Source: a virus
IMG/VR virus record: IMGVR_UViG_3300009165_000032
Coordinates: 1 to 26,113 of that record
Length of the DNA: 26,113 nt
Reading direction: 5' to 3' (one strand)
The position numbers were made by a program, and so were the translations under genes. Each line of letters starts with the position of its first letter. Positions within the stretch are counted from its first letter, which is position 1. Below the pieces are notes generated by a model. That model searched no databases. It was not told the DNA's origin and saw only the letters and a program-made list of their open reading frames with translations. This document shows positions 12,192-19,326 of the stretch, piece by piece.

Positions 12192-14636
12192 ATGGATATC
12201 CTTAATTATATAAGTTGGGTAAAAGAAAATAAATTGGTTACTACAATTAGTGATCTAGATACAACTTTAATTCCATTAGGATTAAAAGATTCAAGAAGAG
12301 ATGATAACTATTTATCAGTTGGTATATCCATTGCATCTTTAGCTGCTATAATTGGTGGTGGTACTGGTACAGGTACTGTAACTAGTGTAGGTGCAACAGC
12401 AGGTACAGGAATAAGTATTGCTGGTACAAATCCTATAACTACAAGTGGAAGTTTTACAATTACTAATACTGCTCCAGACCAAATAGTTACTTTAACTAGT
12501 GGAACAGGTATATCAACAACTGGTGCATATCCTAATTTCACTATAACTAATACTCAACCTTCAAGTGGAGGTACAGTAACAAGTGTTGGATTAACTATGC
12601 CAAGTGCATTTAATGTTGCTAACTCACCAATAACTGGTAGTGCAACATTTAATGTTACTGCAGCTGGTGTACCTTCTCAATATGTAAGAGGAGATGGTGT
12701 TTTAGCTTCATTTCCTGATATATCTGGAGGTGGCGGTGGACAAGTATACTATTTAAATGGAAGTGTTTCACAAGGAACAATAGGAGGTAATATTTTTGAA
12801 CAATTAAGTACAGCTGCAATTACTACTCCTCCTGGTGTTGATTTTACATCAGGTACTATAGATAATGTTGCTTTTGCTAATTTTATTACTGATGTAGGAA
12901 AACCTACACAAGAAGTTATACCTTCAGGTGTTTGGATATTTCAATGTTACTTTACTTCAACAAGTAATACAACTGAAGTTTATGCAACTGTTGAGGTTTA
13001 TGACGGAAGTACATTTACTGTTATATCTACATCTTTAAATGAAATTATAACTGATGGTTCAAATCTACATTTATATACATTTACTTGTGCTGTACCAGAA
13101 TATAATCCTTTAATTCCTGTAGATAGAATAGCAATAAGATTTTATCCAACTAATCTTGGTGGAAACACTATTACATTACATACTGAAGATTCACATTTAG
13201 GCAGTATACAAACTACCTTTACTACAGGTGTAGCTTCTATAGATGGATTAACAGCAGCTGCACAGTATTTATCAGTAGGTACTACTGGTACAGATTTTAA
13301 TATTGGAACAAGTGGAGTAGATACACATGTATTCAATTTACCAACGGCAAGTGGTACAGTGAGAGGAGCTTTAAGTAGTAGTAATTGGACTACCTTTAAT
13401 AATAAGCAAAATGCATTAATTGGTGCAGGATTGGTATTCTCTGCAGGAGGAATAATATCTTATGATTCAACTATATATACTCCTGAAAGTAGAACTCTTA
13501 CAATTAATGGACTTACTTTAAATTTGTCTGGAAATAGAACGTGGAGTGTAGGCACTGTAACTTCAGTATCTGCATTAACATTAGGTACAACTGGAACAGA
13601 TTTATCTTCTACAATTGCAACTGGTACAACTACACCTGTAATTACTTTAAATGTACCTACTGCTTCTGCATTAAATAGAGGTGCTTTAAGCTCAACAGAC
13701 TGGAGTACATTCAATGGTAAAATAGGCGGTAGCGGAACTCTAAGTTATGTACCAAGATTCACTGGTACAACAACAATAGGCAATGGTGTTATTCAAGACA
13801 ATGGCACTAATGTAGGTGTAAATGTTGCTCCAAATACTCCTTACAAGTTTAGAGTTAATACTTCTACCGCTGCTCAATATGCTATTTATGGTGAAGGATT
13901 AGGTCAAGGATTTAGCGGTGTAGCAGGTATAACAAATGGCGTTGGAGTTTTCCAAAATGTTGGTGTTTATGGTAGTTCAACTGGAAGTACAACTTTAAAT
14001 GTTGGTGTTCAAGGAGAAATTGATAATGCTTTATCTGTTAATATAGGAGGTCAATTCAGTGCAGCAAGCGGTAGTGCAAATTACTCATTACAACTTCAAG
14101 ATGGTACTGAAACAGTTGGTAGATTTTTAAAGTGTATTACTTCTGATGGTAAGGCAAATTGGTCTGTGTTACCTACTAACGGTATTGGATTTTCACCAAT
14201 GCCTATTTCAGTATGCGATACCGCTCCAACTGCTGCTACTACTCAATATTATTATCAAACAATAAGTGAAGTTACAGGAACTATCTCCAAAGTAAAATTA
14301 TGGGGTTTTTCTGGAACGGATTTAGTTCTATTTGGAATTTACAGAGGAGTTTTGGGTGGTTCAATGACTTTAATAGGTCAAGGATCTGCGACTTGCAGTC
14401 TTGGCGCAAATGAAATTACACTTGTAGCAGAAGTAGGACAAAATTTAAATTTAACAGTTGGAGAAAATCTTGTTGTAGGTTACTATGCTGACGGAACGAG
14501 TTGGAGAACAATATATGATGTAGGGATTTCGGATGCTGCATTTGGAATAATTAATACAGCAAATATATTAACTATGCCTTCAACACCAACTGGTACTGCT
14601 ACTGCTATTCGCTTCGCTTGTACTTTATATTCATAA
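12192..14636 (+). CDS. Large tail fibre with shared adaptor and GTVTSV repeats, 814 aa
   Basis: Residues 1-50 form the shared adaptor (MDILNYISWVKENKLVTTI, LIPLGLKDSRRDDNYLSVG). Then come GTVTSVGATAGTGISIAGT and TITNTAPDQIVTLTSGTGI repeats, a pattern frequent in Bacteroidota phage fibres. A second GTVTSV copy lies at about 130 and a third at about 450. A Gly-rich hinge (SGGGGGQVYYLNG) precedes a beta-sandwich of about 160 residues. Later segments include the paired ALSSSNWTTFNNKQ and ALSSTDWSTFNGKI and a YVPRFTGTTTIGNGVIQDNG motif. The last 145 residues form a separate jelly-roll-like head, probably receptor-binding. No intramolecular chaperone or S74 peptidase motif is visible. It is the last gene of the fibre block. 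Confidence 0.85.
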   Translation: MDILNYISWVKENKLVTTISDLDTTLIPLGLKDSRRDDNYLSVGISIASLAAIIGGGTGTGTVTSVGATAGTGISIAGTNPITTSGSFTITNTAPDQIVTLTSGTGISTTGAYPNFTITNTQPSSGGTVTSVGLTMPSAFNVANSPITGSATFNVTAAGVPSQYVRGDGVLASFPDISGGGGGQVYYLNGSVSQGTIGGNIFEQLSTAAITTPPGVDFTSGTIDNVAFANFITDVGKPTQEVIPSGVWIFQCYFTSTSNTTEVYATVEVYDGSTFTVISTSLNEIITDGSNLHLYTFTCAVPEYNPLIPVDRIAIRFYPTNLGGNTITLHTEDSHLGSIQTTFTTGVASIDGLTAAAQYLSVGTTGTDFNIGTSGVDTHVFNLPTASGTVRGALSSSNWTTFNNKQNALIGAGLVFSAGGIISYDSTIYTPESRTLTINGLTLNLSGNRTWSVGTVTSVSALTLGTTGTDLSSTIATGTTTPVITLNVPTASALNRGALSSTDWSTFNGKIGGSGTLSYVPRFTGTTTIGNGVIQDNGTNVGVNVAPNTPYKFRVNTSTAAQYAIYGEGLGQGFSGVAGITNGVGVFQNVGVYGSSTGSTTLNVGVQGEIDNALSVNIGGQFSAASGSANYSLQLQDGTETVGRFLKCITSDGKANWSVLPTNGIGFSPMPISVCDTAPTAATTQYYYQTISEVTGTISKVKLWGFSGTDLVLFGIYRGVLGGSMTLIGQGSATCSLGANEITLVAEVGQNLNLTVGENLVVGYYADGTSWRTIYDVGISDAAFGIINTANILTMPSTPTGTATAIRFACTLYS

Positions 14637-14730
14637 AATGGATAATGTAGCCATAGAAATAAGAGAACAGTTTGAATTATAATACAAGTTAATAATATTA
14701 GTTTACAGTTAATTTTGATTATATAAAAAA

Positions 14731-14750
14731 TTTTATTATATTATATTATA
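14731..14750 (+). promoter_or_regulatory. Rightward promoter element before lysis module
   Basis: TTTTATTATATTATATTATA contains two overlapping TATATT cores (14737-14742, 14742-14747), 44-49 nt before the ATG at 14791. That is longer than the usual 22-32 nt. The rest of 14637-14790 is AT-rich, including a short TA repeat (14779-14790). No clear terminator is seen. Confidence 0.4.
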
Positions 14751-14790
14751 CTCATTTTTGTAAAGTAATTAATATTAATATATATATATA

Positions 14791-15066
14791 ATGGATTTTA
14801 GTCAAATAACATTAGTTGCAATATCAGCTGCAATTACAATTATAGGATACTTTTTAAAACTTGTGCATTCTGATGTAAGAAGAGCTACGGAAGATATGGG
14901 AAAGTTAAAAGGTAAGATAGAACTTGTTGATCAAGAAAACAGATTAAAATACCAAGGTATTCAAGAAATCACTCAGCATGAATTAAAAAACATGGCTCAA
15001 AAAATTGGTGATTTGTCTGACACAGTTCATGAGTTAGTAAAATATCAAATAAACCAAAGACATTAA
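14791..15066 (+). CDS. Membrane-anchored coiled-coil protein, holin-like, 91 aa
   Basis: One transmembrane segment spans about residues 5-24 (ITLVAISAAITIIGYFLKLV). A long charged helix with heptad character occupies residues 28-88 (ATEDMGKLKGKIELVDQENR, ENRLKYQ, ELKNMAQKIGDLSDTVHELV). The topology fits a small phage membrane protein of the lysis module, either a one-span holin or a membrane-anchored accessory. The following gene encodes a two-span membrane protein and the next one the lysin. Spacing to the next ATG is 4 nt. Specific family uncertain. Confidence 0.75.
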   Translation: MDFSQITLVAISAAITIIGYFLKLVHSDVRRATEDMGKLKGKIELVDQENRLKYQGIQEITQHELKNMAQKIGDLSDTVHELVKYQINQRH

Positions 15067-15070
15067 TACT

Positions 15071-15307
15071 ATGAATATAAAACAAAGATTCTTAGCACCT
15101 ACTCCAAAGTTTTGGAAAAAGATGCAAAAACTTGGTATTGCTTTAGGAGCAATTGGAGGAACTTTATTAACTTTACCTGTTTCATTACCTGCAGGAATAG
15201 TTACATTAGCTGGTTATTTAACAGCAATTGGAGCTACAGTTGCAGCAGTAAGTCAAGTAACAGTTGAACCTCAAGTTAATAAAGAAGAAGTAAATGAGCA
15301 AAAATAA
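15071..15307 (+). CDS. Two-span holin-like membrane protein, 78 aa
   Basis: A basic N-terminus (MNIKQRFLAPTPKFWKKMQK) is followed by two hydrophobic segments at about residues 21-39 (LGIALGAIGGTLLTLPV) and 42-62 (AGIVTLAGYLTAIGATVAAV), then a charged tail (QVNKEEVNEQK). The APTPKFWKKMQKLG start and the two Ala/Gly-rich spans are typical of small holin-like proteins in Bacteroidota phages. The end of the gene overlaps the lysin start by 14 nt, the usual coupling of holin and endolysin. It likely forms the membrane lesion that times lysis. Confidence 0.8.
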   Translation: MNIKQRFLAPTPKFWKKMQKLGIALGAIGGTLLTLPVSLPAGIVTLAGYLTAIGATVAAVSQVTVEPQVNKEEVNEQK

Positions 15308-15890
15308 TGTTAGAATCTATACTGATTCTCAAATATTAGATAGAATACAAAAACTTAGTACATTCAAAGCTCTTCCTAAAGAATACTATATAGTAGGTAT
15401 AAGAAGTACTGAAGATGATACAGATAAGTTTGATGATAAGTTTTACATCTTTAGAGATAAAGAGTTTGTAACAATGACAACAGGAACTACCAATCCTGGT
15501 AAACCTGTTTTAACTGGTGGATTTCTTAAGTATAATAAGAATGGTGCAGCTGTAGTTAAATCTGATTCTTGGTATTATGATGTATGGTCATATGGAAAAC
15601 ATATGAGTAAAATGCCAGCCTTATTACAAACAGGTCCTATAACTGTATATAGAGATGGTGATCAAGATGGTAAAACAGAAGAACAAGGTAAATTAGAAAC
15701 TGGATACTTTGGTATTAATTTTCATGCTGCTACTTATGATGAATCCTTTAAAGGATTACAAGAAAACATTGGTGGATGGTCTGCAGGTTGTCAAGTAGTT
15801 AATGATAAGAAAAAGCATTTAGAAATCATAGCTCTAATAAAAGCACAGAAAAAAATCAGTTATGTTTTATTAAAAGAATTTGATGTATGA
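15294..15890 (+). CDS. Endolysin, L,D-transpeptidase-like fold, 198 aa
   Basis: Residues 138-168 contain GYFGINFHAATYDE and, after a short loop, NIGGWSAGCQVVN. This gives a His (144) and a Ser-x-Gly-Cys (163-166) pair as in the YkuD-type L,D-transpeptidase catalytic motif H-x(n)-S-x-G-C. Phage proteins with this WSAGCQV signature are found at endolysin positions. The N-terminal half carries strands such as YYIVGIRSTED and KFYIFRDKEFV, and a DGDQDGK loop at 121-127 that might bind a metal. Placed directly after the holin-like gene with a 14-nt overlap, it is probably the cell-wall hydrolase. The exact bond cleaved is not known. No signal peptide is seen. Confidence 0.78.
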   Translation: MSKNNVRIYTDSQILDRIQKLSTFKALPKEYYIVGIRSTEDDTDKFDDKFYIFRDKEFVTMTTGTTNPGKPVLTGGFLKYNKNGAAVVKSDSWYYDVWSYGKHMSKMPALLQTGPITVYRDGDQDGKTEEQGKLETGYFGINFHAATYDESFKGLQENIGGWSAGCQVVNDKKKHLEIIALIKAQKKISYVLLKEFDV

Positions 15891-16045
15891 AATTTAGAAA
15901 CAATTGGGAATCTCCAAAAAAACAATGGGACAAGGTGTTGATAAAACTAAAACTTGCAAACCTAGAGTTTTTTGCTATAGAGATTGATGTAACAAGAAAC
16001 TTTTATTTACTTACTATACTTAACTTTACTGTAAAGAATAGATAA
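15887..16045 (+). CDS. Small lysis-module protein coupled to endolysin, 52 aa
   Basis: The ATG overlaps the endolysin stop (ATGA at 15887-15890), indicating translational coupling. The product is basic at the N-terminus (MKFRNNWESPKKQWDKVLIK). It continues with a hydrophobic region (ANLEFFAIEI) and a second one (NFYLLTILNFTVKNR) that could be a weak amphipathic or membrane-associated segment. It is too short for a clear family assignment. The position at the end of the lysis operon, 18 nt before a strong terminator, suggests an accessory lysis role. Confidence 0.6.
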   Translation: MKFRNNWESPKKQWDKVLIKLKLANLEFFAIEIDVTRNFYLLTILNFTVKNR

Positions 16046-16063
16046 TAATATAAAGATTAATTG

Positions 16064-16094
16064 AGTCCAGGTACCATAAGTATCTGGATTTTTT
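16064..16094 (+). terminator. Intrinsic terminator after lysis module
   Basis: AGTCCAGGTAC and GTATCTGGATT form an 11-bp stem (two G-U pairs) with a 5-nt loop, followed by a T-run to 16094. It lies within an open stretch in frame with the next gene and rules out starting that gene upstream of 16157. Confidence 0.88.
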
Positions 16095-16118
16095 GTTTTA
16101 CACATTATAGATTTAAAC

Positions 16119-16134
16119 TTTTATTGTATATTTG
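16119..16134 (+). promoter_or_regulatory. Rightward promoter element for packaging operon
   Basis: TATATTTG at 16127-16134 matches the Bacteroidota -7 box. Its TATATT core ends 25 nt before the ATG at 16157. No TTTG is present at the expected -33 position. It follows the terminator at 16064-16094. Confidence 0.5.
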
Positions 16135-16156
16135 TTTAAACTTAAAATGTATAAAA

Positions 16157-16432
16157 ATGAAAAATCAAACTACAGAAGAGCAATTGAGTCCAGAAGAACT
16201 ACTTGCTAGAAAAGAAGAAATGAAACAATTCTATGATGAATCTGTTCCATATTTAGAATCACAATTAAAGTATGAGCATTTACTTACAGAGATTGAGAAT
16301 GCTAGATTTAAAAGAGCAACTCTACAATATCAATGGGCTAGTATGATGCAAAATTCAACTCCAGAAGAAGGTGCTGAAAATGAATCATCAGATAATGAAT
16401 CTCCTAAAGAAAGAAAATTAAAAAAATCATAA
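16157..16432 (+). CDS. Charged helical protein at head of packaging operon, 91 aa
   Basis: The start is set at MKNQTTEEQLSPEELLARKE because the open frame upstream runs through a terminator and a promoter element. The product is almost entirely helical and charged. It has a central segment ESQLKYEHLLTEIENARFKR that could form a coiled coil, and a disordered acidic-to-basic tail (PEEGAENESSDNESPKERKL). It lies 3 nt ahead of the MALVNQVQ protein. Comparable small charged proteins occur near the head genes of crAss-like phages, but the function is unknown. Confidence 0.72.
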   Translation: MKNQTTEEQLSPEELLARKEEMKQFYDESVPYLESQLKYEHLLTEIENARFKRATLQYQWASMMQNSTPEEGAENESSDNESPKERKLKKS

Positions 16433-16435
16433 GAC

Positions 16436-16816
16436 ATGGCTTTAGTAAATCAAGTACAGAAGCGTGTTAAGATGCCCAAATGGGATGTAGTAAAATTTCA
16501 AATATTAACTCATTGCTATATTAATCACATAGCAATGAGTGAATCTGATTTAAACTGTCTTACTTTACTTAGTTTTAATGAACCACTTGAGTTAACTGAT
16601 TTTTGTTATGATGCATCTGCTGAAGAAGGATGGATTTTTAAATCTCCACAGACTGTTAGAAACTGTATTAATAAAGCAGAAAAAAACAACTTAGTAATTA
16701 AGGATACAGCTAATAAGAAATTGATTATGCTAAATCCAGATTTAAAAATTCAAATTAAAGGAACTGTATTATTAGACTATAAATTTTTAGGCCATGATAC
16801 CGAAGAAAGCAAATGA
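16436..16816 (+). CDS. crAss-like conserved protein, possible winged helix, 126 aa
   Basis: The N-terminus MALVNQVQKRVKMPKWDVVK and the segment FKSPQTVRNCINKAEKNNL (residues 68-86) are features I associate with a conserved protein of crAss-like phages located upstream of the packaging genes. The helix-turn-helix-like stretch followed by strands (LVIKDTANKKLIMLNPDLKI) is compatible with a winged-helix DNA-binding domain. The SESDLNCLTLLSF segment (residues 35-47) precedes it. The role could be DNA binding in packaging or transcription, which is inference from fold pattern only. The end overlaps the next gene by 23 nt. Confidence 0.75.
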   Translation: MALVNQVQKRVKMPKWDVVKFQILTHCYINHIAMSESDLNCLTLLSFNEPLELTDFCYDASAEEGWIFKSPQTVRNCINKAEKNNLVIKDTANKKLIMLNPDLKIQIKGTVLLDYKFLGHDTEESK

Positions 16817-17165
16817 GTTATATAAGTCAGTTGCTGAAGATCTAAACATAGAAGAATCTTTAGTAGAAGATCTAGTAGACTTCATGTATAAAAACTTAAG
16901 AAAAAATTTAAGTAACTTAACTCATCCAAGAATTAATCTTGATGGTTTAGGTCAGTTTGTTGTTAAAACAAAAGCAGTAAATAAATCAATAGAAAGAATT
17001 ACTACTAACTTATTAAATCATGATACTTATACTTTTAGTGCCTACTTTAATAAGAAGACTCTAGAAAGTAAATTAGCTAGCTTGATTAAATTAGAGGCAG
17101 AAATAACACAGCAAAAATTAAAAAAGGATCAATTTAAAAAGAAAAAAGATGAAACCAAATCTTAA
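16794..17165 (+). CDS. IHF/HU-like DNA-binding protein
   Basis: Residues 1-85 follow the HU/IHF plan: an N-terminal helical pair (ANELYKSVAEDLNIEESLVE, then DFMYKNLRKNLSN) followed by strands with the signature INLDGLGQFVVK (residues 47-58, compare the I.I.GFGtF motif). The long flexible DNA-binding arm is not obvious and is replaced by a helical segment (NKSIERITTNLLNH). A Lys-rich coiled-coil tail (KLKKDQFKKKKDETK) extends the protein to 123 residues versus about 90-100 for host IHF. IHF-like subunits are a recognised feature of crAss-like genomes. Likely role: DNA bending or virion DNA organisation and packaging. Confidence 0.78.
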   Translation: MIPKKANELYKSVAEDLNIEESLVEDLVDFMYKNLRKNLSNLTHPRINLDGLGQFVVKTKAVNKSIERITTNLLNHDTYTFSAYFNKKTLESKLASLIKLEAEITQQKLKKDQFKKKKDETKS

Positions 17166-17451
17166 AGAAATCTGGAAAAATAGAAAACAAATAATAGAAG
17201 GTATAAAGAATTCTGTTATGAGAGATGCATTTGTAGAACAGATTGCTGCTGAAAGATCAGAGATCTGTAATGTATGTGTAAGAAAAGATGATGAAGGTGG
17301 CTCATGTGTAATGCCCGGAACTCAACCTTGTTGTAATCTATGTGGTTGTTCTTTATCTTTTAAACTTAGATCATTGTCATCTGATTGTCCAGATCTAAGA
17401 TGGAAAGCAATTGTATCAGAAGAAGTAGAAGATAAACTTAATGAACTATGA
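17149..17451 (+). CDS. Cys-rich putative zinc-binding protein, 100 aa
   Basis: Eight cysteines (residues 40, 43, 53, 61, 62, 65, 67, 80) are concentrated in 41 residues, in the arrangement CNVC-x9-C-x7-CCNLCGC-x12-C. This strongly suggests a zinc-ribbon-like or double zinc-binding module. The N-terminus (KEIWKNRKQIIEGIKNSVMR) is a basic helix. The start overlaps the IHF-like gene by 17 nt and the end overlaps the next ATG by 4 nt (ATGA), so it is firmly in the operon. DNA or protein binding during packaging is plausible. The family resembles a conserved crAss-like small protein, but I cannot name it. Confidence 0.75.
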   Translation: MKPNLKEIWKNRKQIIEGIKNSVMRDAFVEQIAAERSEICNVCVRKDDEGGSCVMPGTQPCCNLCGCSLSFKLRSLSSDCPDLRWKAIVSEEVEDKLNEL

Positions 17452-17738
17452 AAAATCAAACATGGACATCAAATGTAACAGAAGAAGTTGATCTATCAAT
17501 AACATTTAATGGTGGTCAAACTAGTATCATGAATAGTTTAACAGAATTAAGTGAAACACATGCTACAAATTCTGAAAGAATTGAAATGCTGGAAAGTGAA
17601 AACCTATTATTAAAATTAAGACTTCTTAAATTAGAAGCTGTATTTAATAATAAGGAAGTTGAAAATTTAAAGTGTATGTTGAGATCAGTTGATCCAGCAT
17701 CAGTACAACTTGCTAAACATATTATTAAAAATGCATAA
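17448..17738 (+). CDS. Coiled-coil protein, 96 aa
   Basis: After a Thr/Ser-rich N-terminal strand region (WTSNVTEEVDLSITFNGGQ), residues 28-66 form an extended helix with leucines at heptad spacing (SLTELSETHATNSERIEMLE, ENLLLKLRLLKLEAV). This is typical of a parallel coiled coil. A shorter C-terminal helix (SVQLAKHIIKN) follows. It is coupled to the preceding gene by ATGA overlap and ends 2 nt before the nuclease. Coiled-coil length and position suggest an oligomeric packaging or head accessory. No specific family. Confidence 0.7.
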   Translation: MKNQTWTSNVTEEVDLSITFNGGQTSIMNSLTELSETHATNSERIEMLESENLLLKLRLLKLEAVFNNKEVENLKCMLRSVDPASVQLAKHIIKNA

Positions 17739-17740
17739 TC

Positions 17741-18577
17741 ATGAGCATAATATTTAATGCTGCAGATCATAGTTACAAAAGTTTAAGTTCTGAAGATAAT
17801 ATCAATTGGATTAGTGTTACTACTTTAATCTCTCATTTTAAAAAACCATTTGATGCTAAAAAAGTAGCAGAGAAGGTAACTAAAAATAAAAGATCAAAGT
17901 GGTTTGGTCTTGATCCAAAAGTTATCCAAGAAATTTGGGATAATGAATCTAACAGAGCTCTAACACTTGGTACCTATTATCATAATCAAAGAGAAGCAGA
18001 TTTATGTTCATTAGCCTCTATTGAAAGAGAAGGTATTACAGTTCCTGTGTTTCCACCATCTGGTGAAACAAATGGAGTAAGAGTAGCACCAAATCAAAAA
18101 CTAGAAGCAGGTGTGTATCCTGAGCATATGGTGTTTCTTAAATCAGCAGGCATATGTGGTCAATCAGATTTAGTAGAAGTAGTAAATGGTAAAGTAAATA
18201 TAATTGACTACAAGACAAACAAAGAGATTAAGAAAGAATCTTATGTAGATTGGGAAGGGGTATCTGATAAATTAACAGAACCTCTTTCTAATCTAGATGA
18301 TTGTAATTTTAATCACTATGCTTTACAACTTAGTATTTATATGTATATTATACTAAAGCATAATCCTAAATTAAAACCAGGAAAGATGTTTATCCATCAT
18401 GTATCATTTGATATAGAAGGAGAAGATTCATATGGTTATCCAATAGTAAAAAGAAATAGTAATAATGAACCAATTGTGAAAGAAGTTATTCCAATTGCAA
18501 TTCCTTATTTAGTAGATGAAGTATTATCAATATTACATTATATTCAAGATCATGAAATCACAAAGAAAAGAAAATAG
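17741..18577 (+). CDS. PD-(D/E)XK nuclease, RecB/Cas4-like
   Basis: The 278-residue product shows the core of a PD-(D/E)XK nuclease: GTYYHNQ with His 81 (residues 77-83), an acidic strand position near Glu 128 (YPEHMVF), GQSDLVEV with Asp 143 (140-147), and IIDYKTNKE with Asp 156 and Lys 158 (154-162). This is the RecB-like motif order H...E...D...DxK. The N-terminal part (YKSLSSEDNINWISVTTLIS) resembles the entry to Cas4/RecB-type exonuclease domains. No iron-sulfur Cys cluster of the Cas4 type is present. Such a nuclease is conserved near the packaging genes of crAss-like phages. A role in DNA processing for recombination or packaging is inferred. Confidence 0.85.
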   Translation: MSIIFNAADHSYKSLSSEDNINWISVTTLISHFKKPFDAKKVAEKVTKNKRSKWFGLDPKVIQEIWDNESNRALTLGTYYHNQREADLCSLASIEREGITVPVFPPSGETNGVRVAPNQKLEAGVYPEHMVFLKSAGICGQSDLVEVVNGKVNIIDYKTNKEIKKESYVDWEGVSDKLTEPLSNLDDCNFNHYALQLSIYMYIILKHNPKLKPGKMFIHHVSFDIEGEDSYGYPIVKRNSNNEPIVKEVIPIAIPYLVDEVLSILHYIQDHEITKKRK

Positions 18578-18815
18578 CAACTACATAGAGATTGAACTTA
18601 TATTAGAAAATGCTATGTTAAAAGACTTAGGTATTACTGATGAGTTTACTGGTAAAATGATATTATGTTTGGATAGTATTGAAGGAGTAAGAAATGTGTA
18701 CAATGAAGATATGGAATTAGTTGATGATGAGGTGTTATTATATTTGAAGAGCGGGGACATCTTTACAACAAAAGGTACATATGATTATTACAAAAAACTT
18801 TTAAATGTATGTTAG
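18552..18815 (+). CDS. Hypothetical small acidic protein, 87 aa
   Basis: The ATG at 18552 (MKSQRKENSNYIEIELILEN) is preferred over an ATG 36 nt upstream because it reduces overlap with the nuclease to 26 nt and gives a normal hydrophilic N-terminus. The product has an EIELILENAMLKDLGITDEF start and a strand-rich second half (EGVRNVYNEDMELVDDEVLL, KSGDIFTTKGTYDYYKKL). It could be a small SH3-like or beta domain. The next gene starts 7 nt before its end. Function unknown. Confidence 0.68.
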   Translation: MKSQRKENSNYIEIELILENAMLKDLGITDEFTGKMILCLDSIEGVRNVYNEDMELVDDEVLLYLKSGDIFTTKGTYDYYKKLLNVC

Positions 18816-19324
18816 TAAAACTATTTGATGTACATAATGGAACAGTAGTACCTACTGAACACTGTTATACATTATCTTCTCTAAAGGATTTAATGGATGA
18901 CTATCCAGATGATTACATAAAAATATATCAGTATTTGTTTTATATGACATGTCCTAATCCTGATATGAATCCTTTCTTTCATACACCTGATGTAGAAAAG
19001 GAACTTCTTATAATGACAGAGATTAAAGGAGAATTCTCTACAGAAGATGATAAGATCTTTACTGCTCTTGCCTTCTGTAAAAAAATGTATGAGACACCTA
19101 CATCTAGAGCATACAGAGGTATTGCATCTATGTTAGATAGATTAGGTAGATATATGGAAACAACTCCTATCTCACATGGTAGAGATGGTAATATTTCAGC
19201 TCTGGTAAATGCAGCTAAGAATTATGAAGCTATCAGGACTTCATTCAAAGGTGCATACAAAGATCTACAGGATGAACAACAAAGTAAAGTTAGAGGTGGA
19301 CAAGGTTTAGCATATGACAGTTAA
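18809..19324 (+). CDS. Conserved crAss-like protein upstream of TerL; candidate small terminase
   Basis: The 171-residue product has segments I associate with a crAss-like protein always next to TerL: MLVKLFDVHNGTVVPTEHCY, the YQYLFYMTCPNPDMNPFF stretch, YETPTSRAYRGIASMLDRL, and HGRDGNISALVNAAKNYEAI with a KVRGGQGLAYDS tail. It is mainly helical. A conserved helical protein 2 nt before TerL is in the usual place for a small terminase subunit, but no canonical helix-turn-helix is evident, so that role is a positional inference. It may instead be a dedicated packaging or head-assembly factor. Confidence 0.75.
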   Translation: MLVKLFDVHNGTVVPTEHCYTLSSLKDLMDDYPDDYIKIYQYLFYMTCPNPDMNPFFHTPDVEKELLIMTEIKGEFSTEDDKIFTALAFCKKMYETPTSRAYRGIASMLDRLGRYMETTPISHGRDGNISALVNAAKNYEAIRTSFKGAYKDLQDEQQSKVRGGQGLAYDS

Positions 19325-19326
19325 TT

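Noticed and set aside
3429-14636. Diversity-generating retroelement targeting the fibre genes
   Set aside because: No reverse transcriptase, template repeat or C-type lectin variable region was found in the window. The paralogous fibre ends diverge without adenine-specific substitution.
14638-14682. Possible 14-residue peptide (MDNVAIEIREQFEL) after the 814-residue fibre
   Set aside because: Too short and without independent evidence. The region looks like a spacer before the lysis promoter element.
16061-16156. Upstream extension of the 91-residue gene to a start at 16061
   Set aside because: The extension runs through a strong hairpin terminator (16064-16094) and a TATATTTG promoter element, and its sequence is hydrophobic and unlike the acidic body. 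The ATG at 16157 is the sensible start.
17741-18577. Cas4 or CRISPR-associated nuclease
   Set aside because: No Cys cluster for an iron-sulfur site and no neighbouring cas genes or arrays. The packaging context fits a phage PD-(D/E)XK nuclease better.
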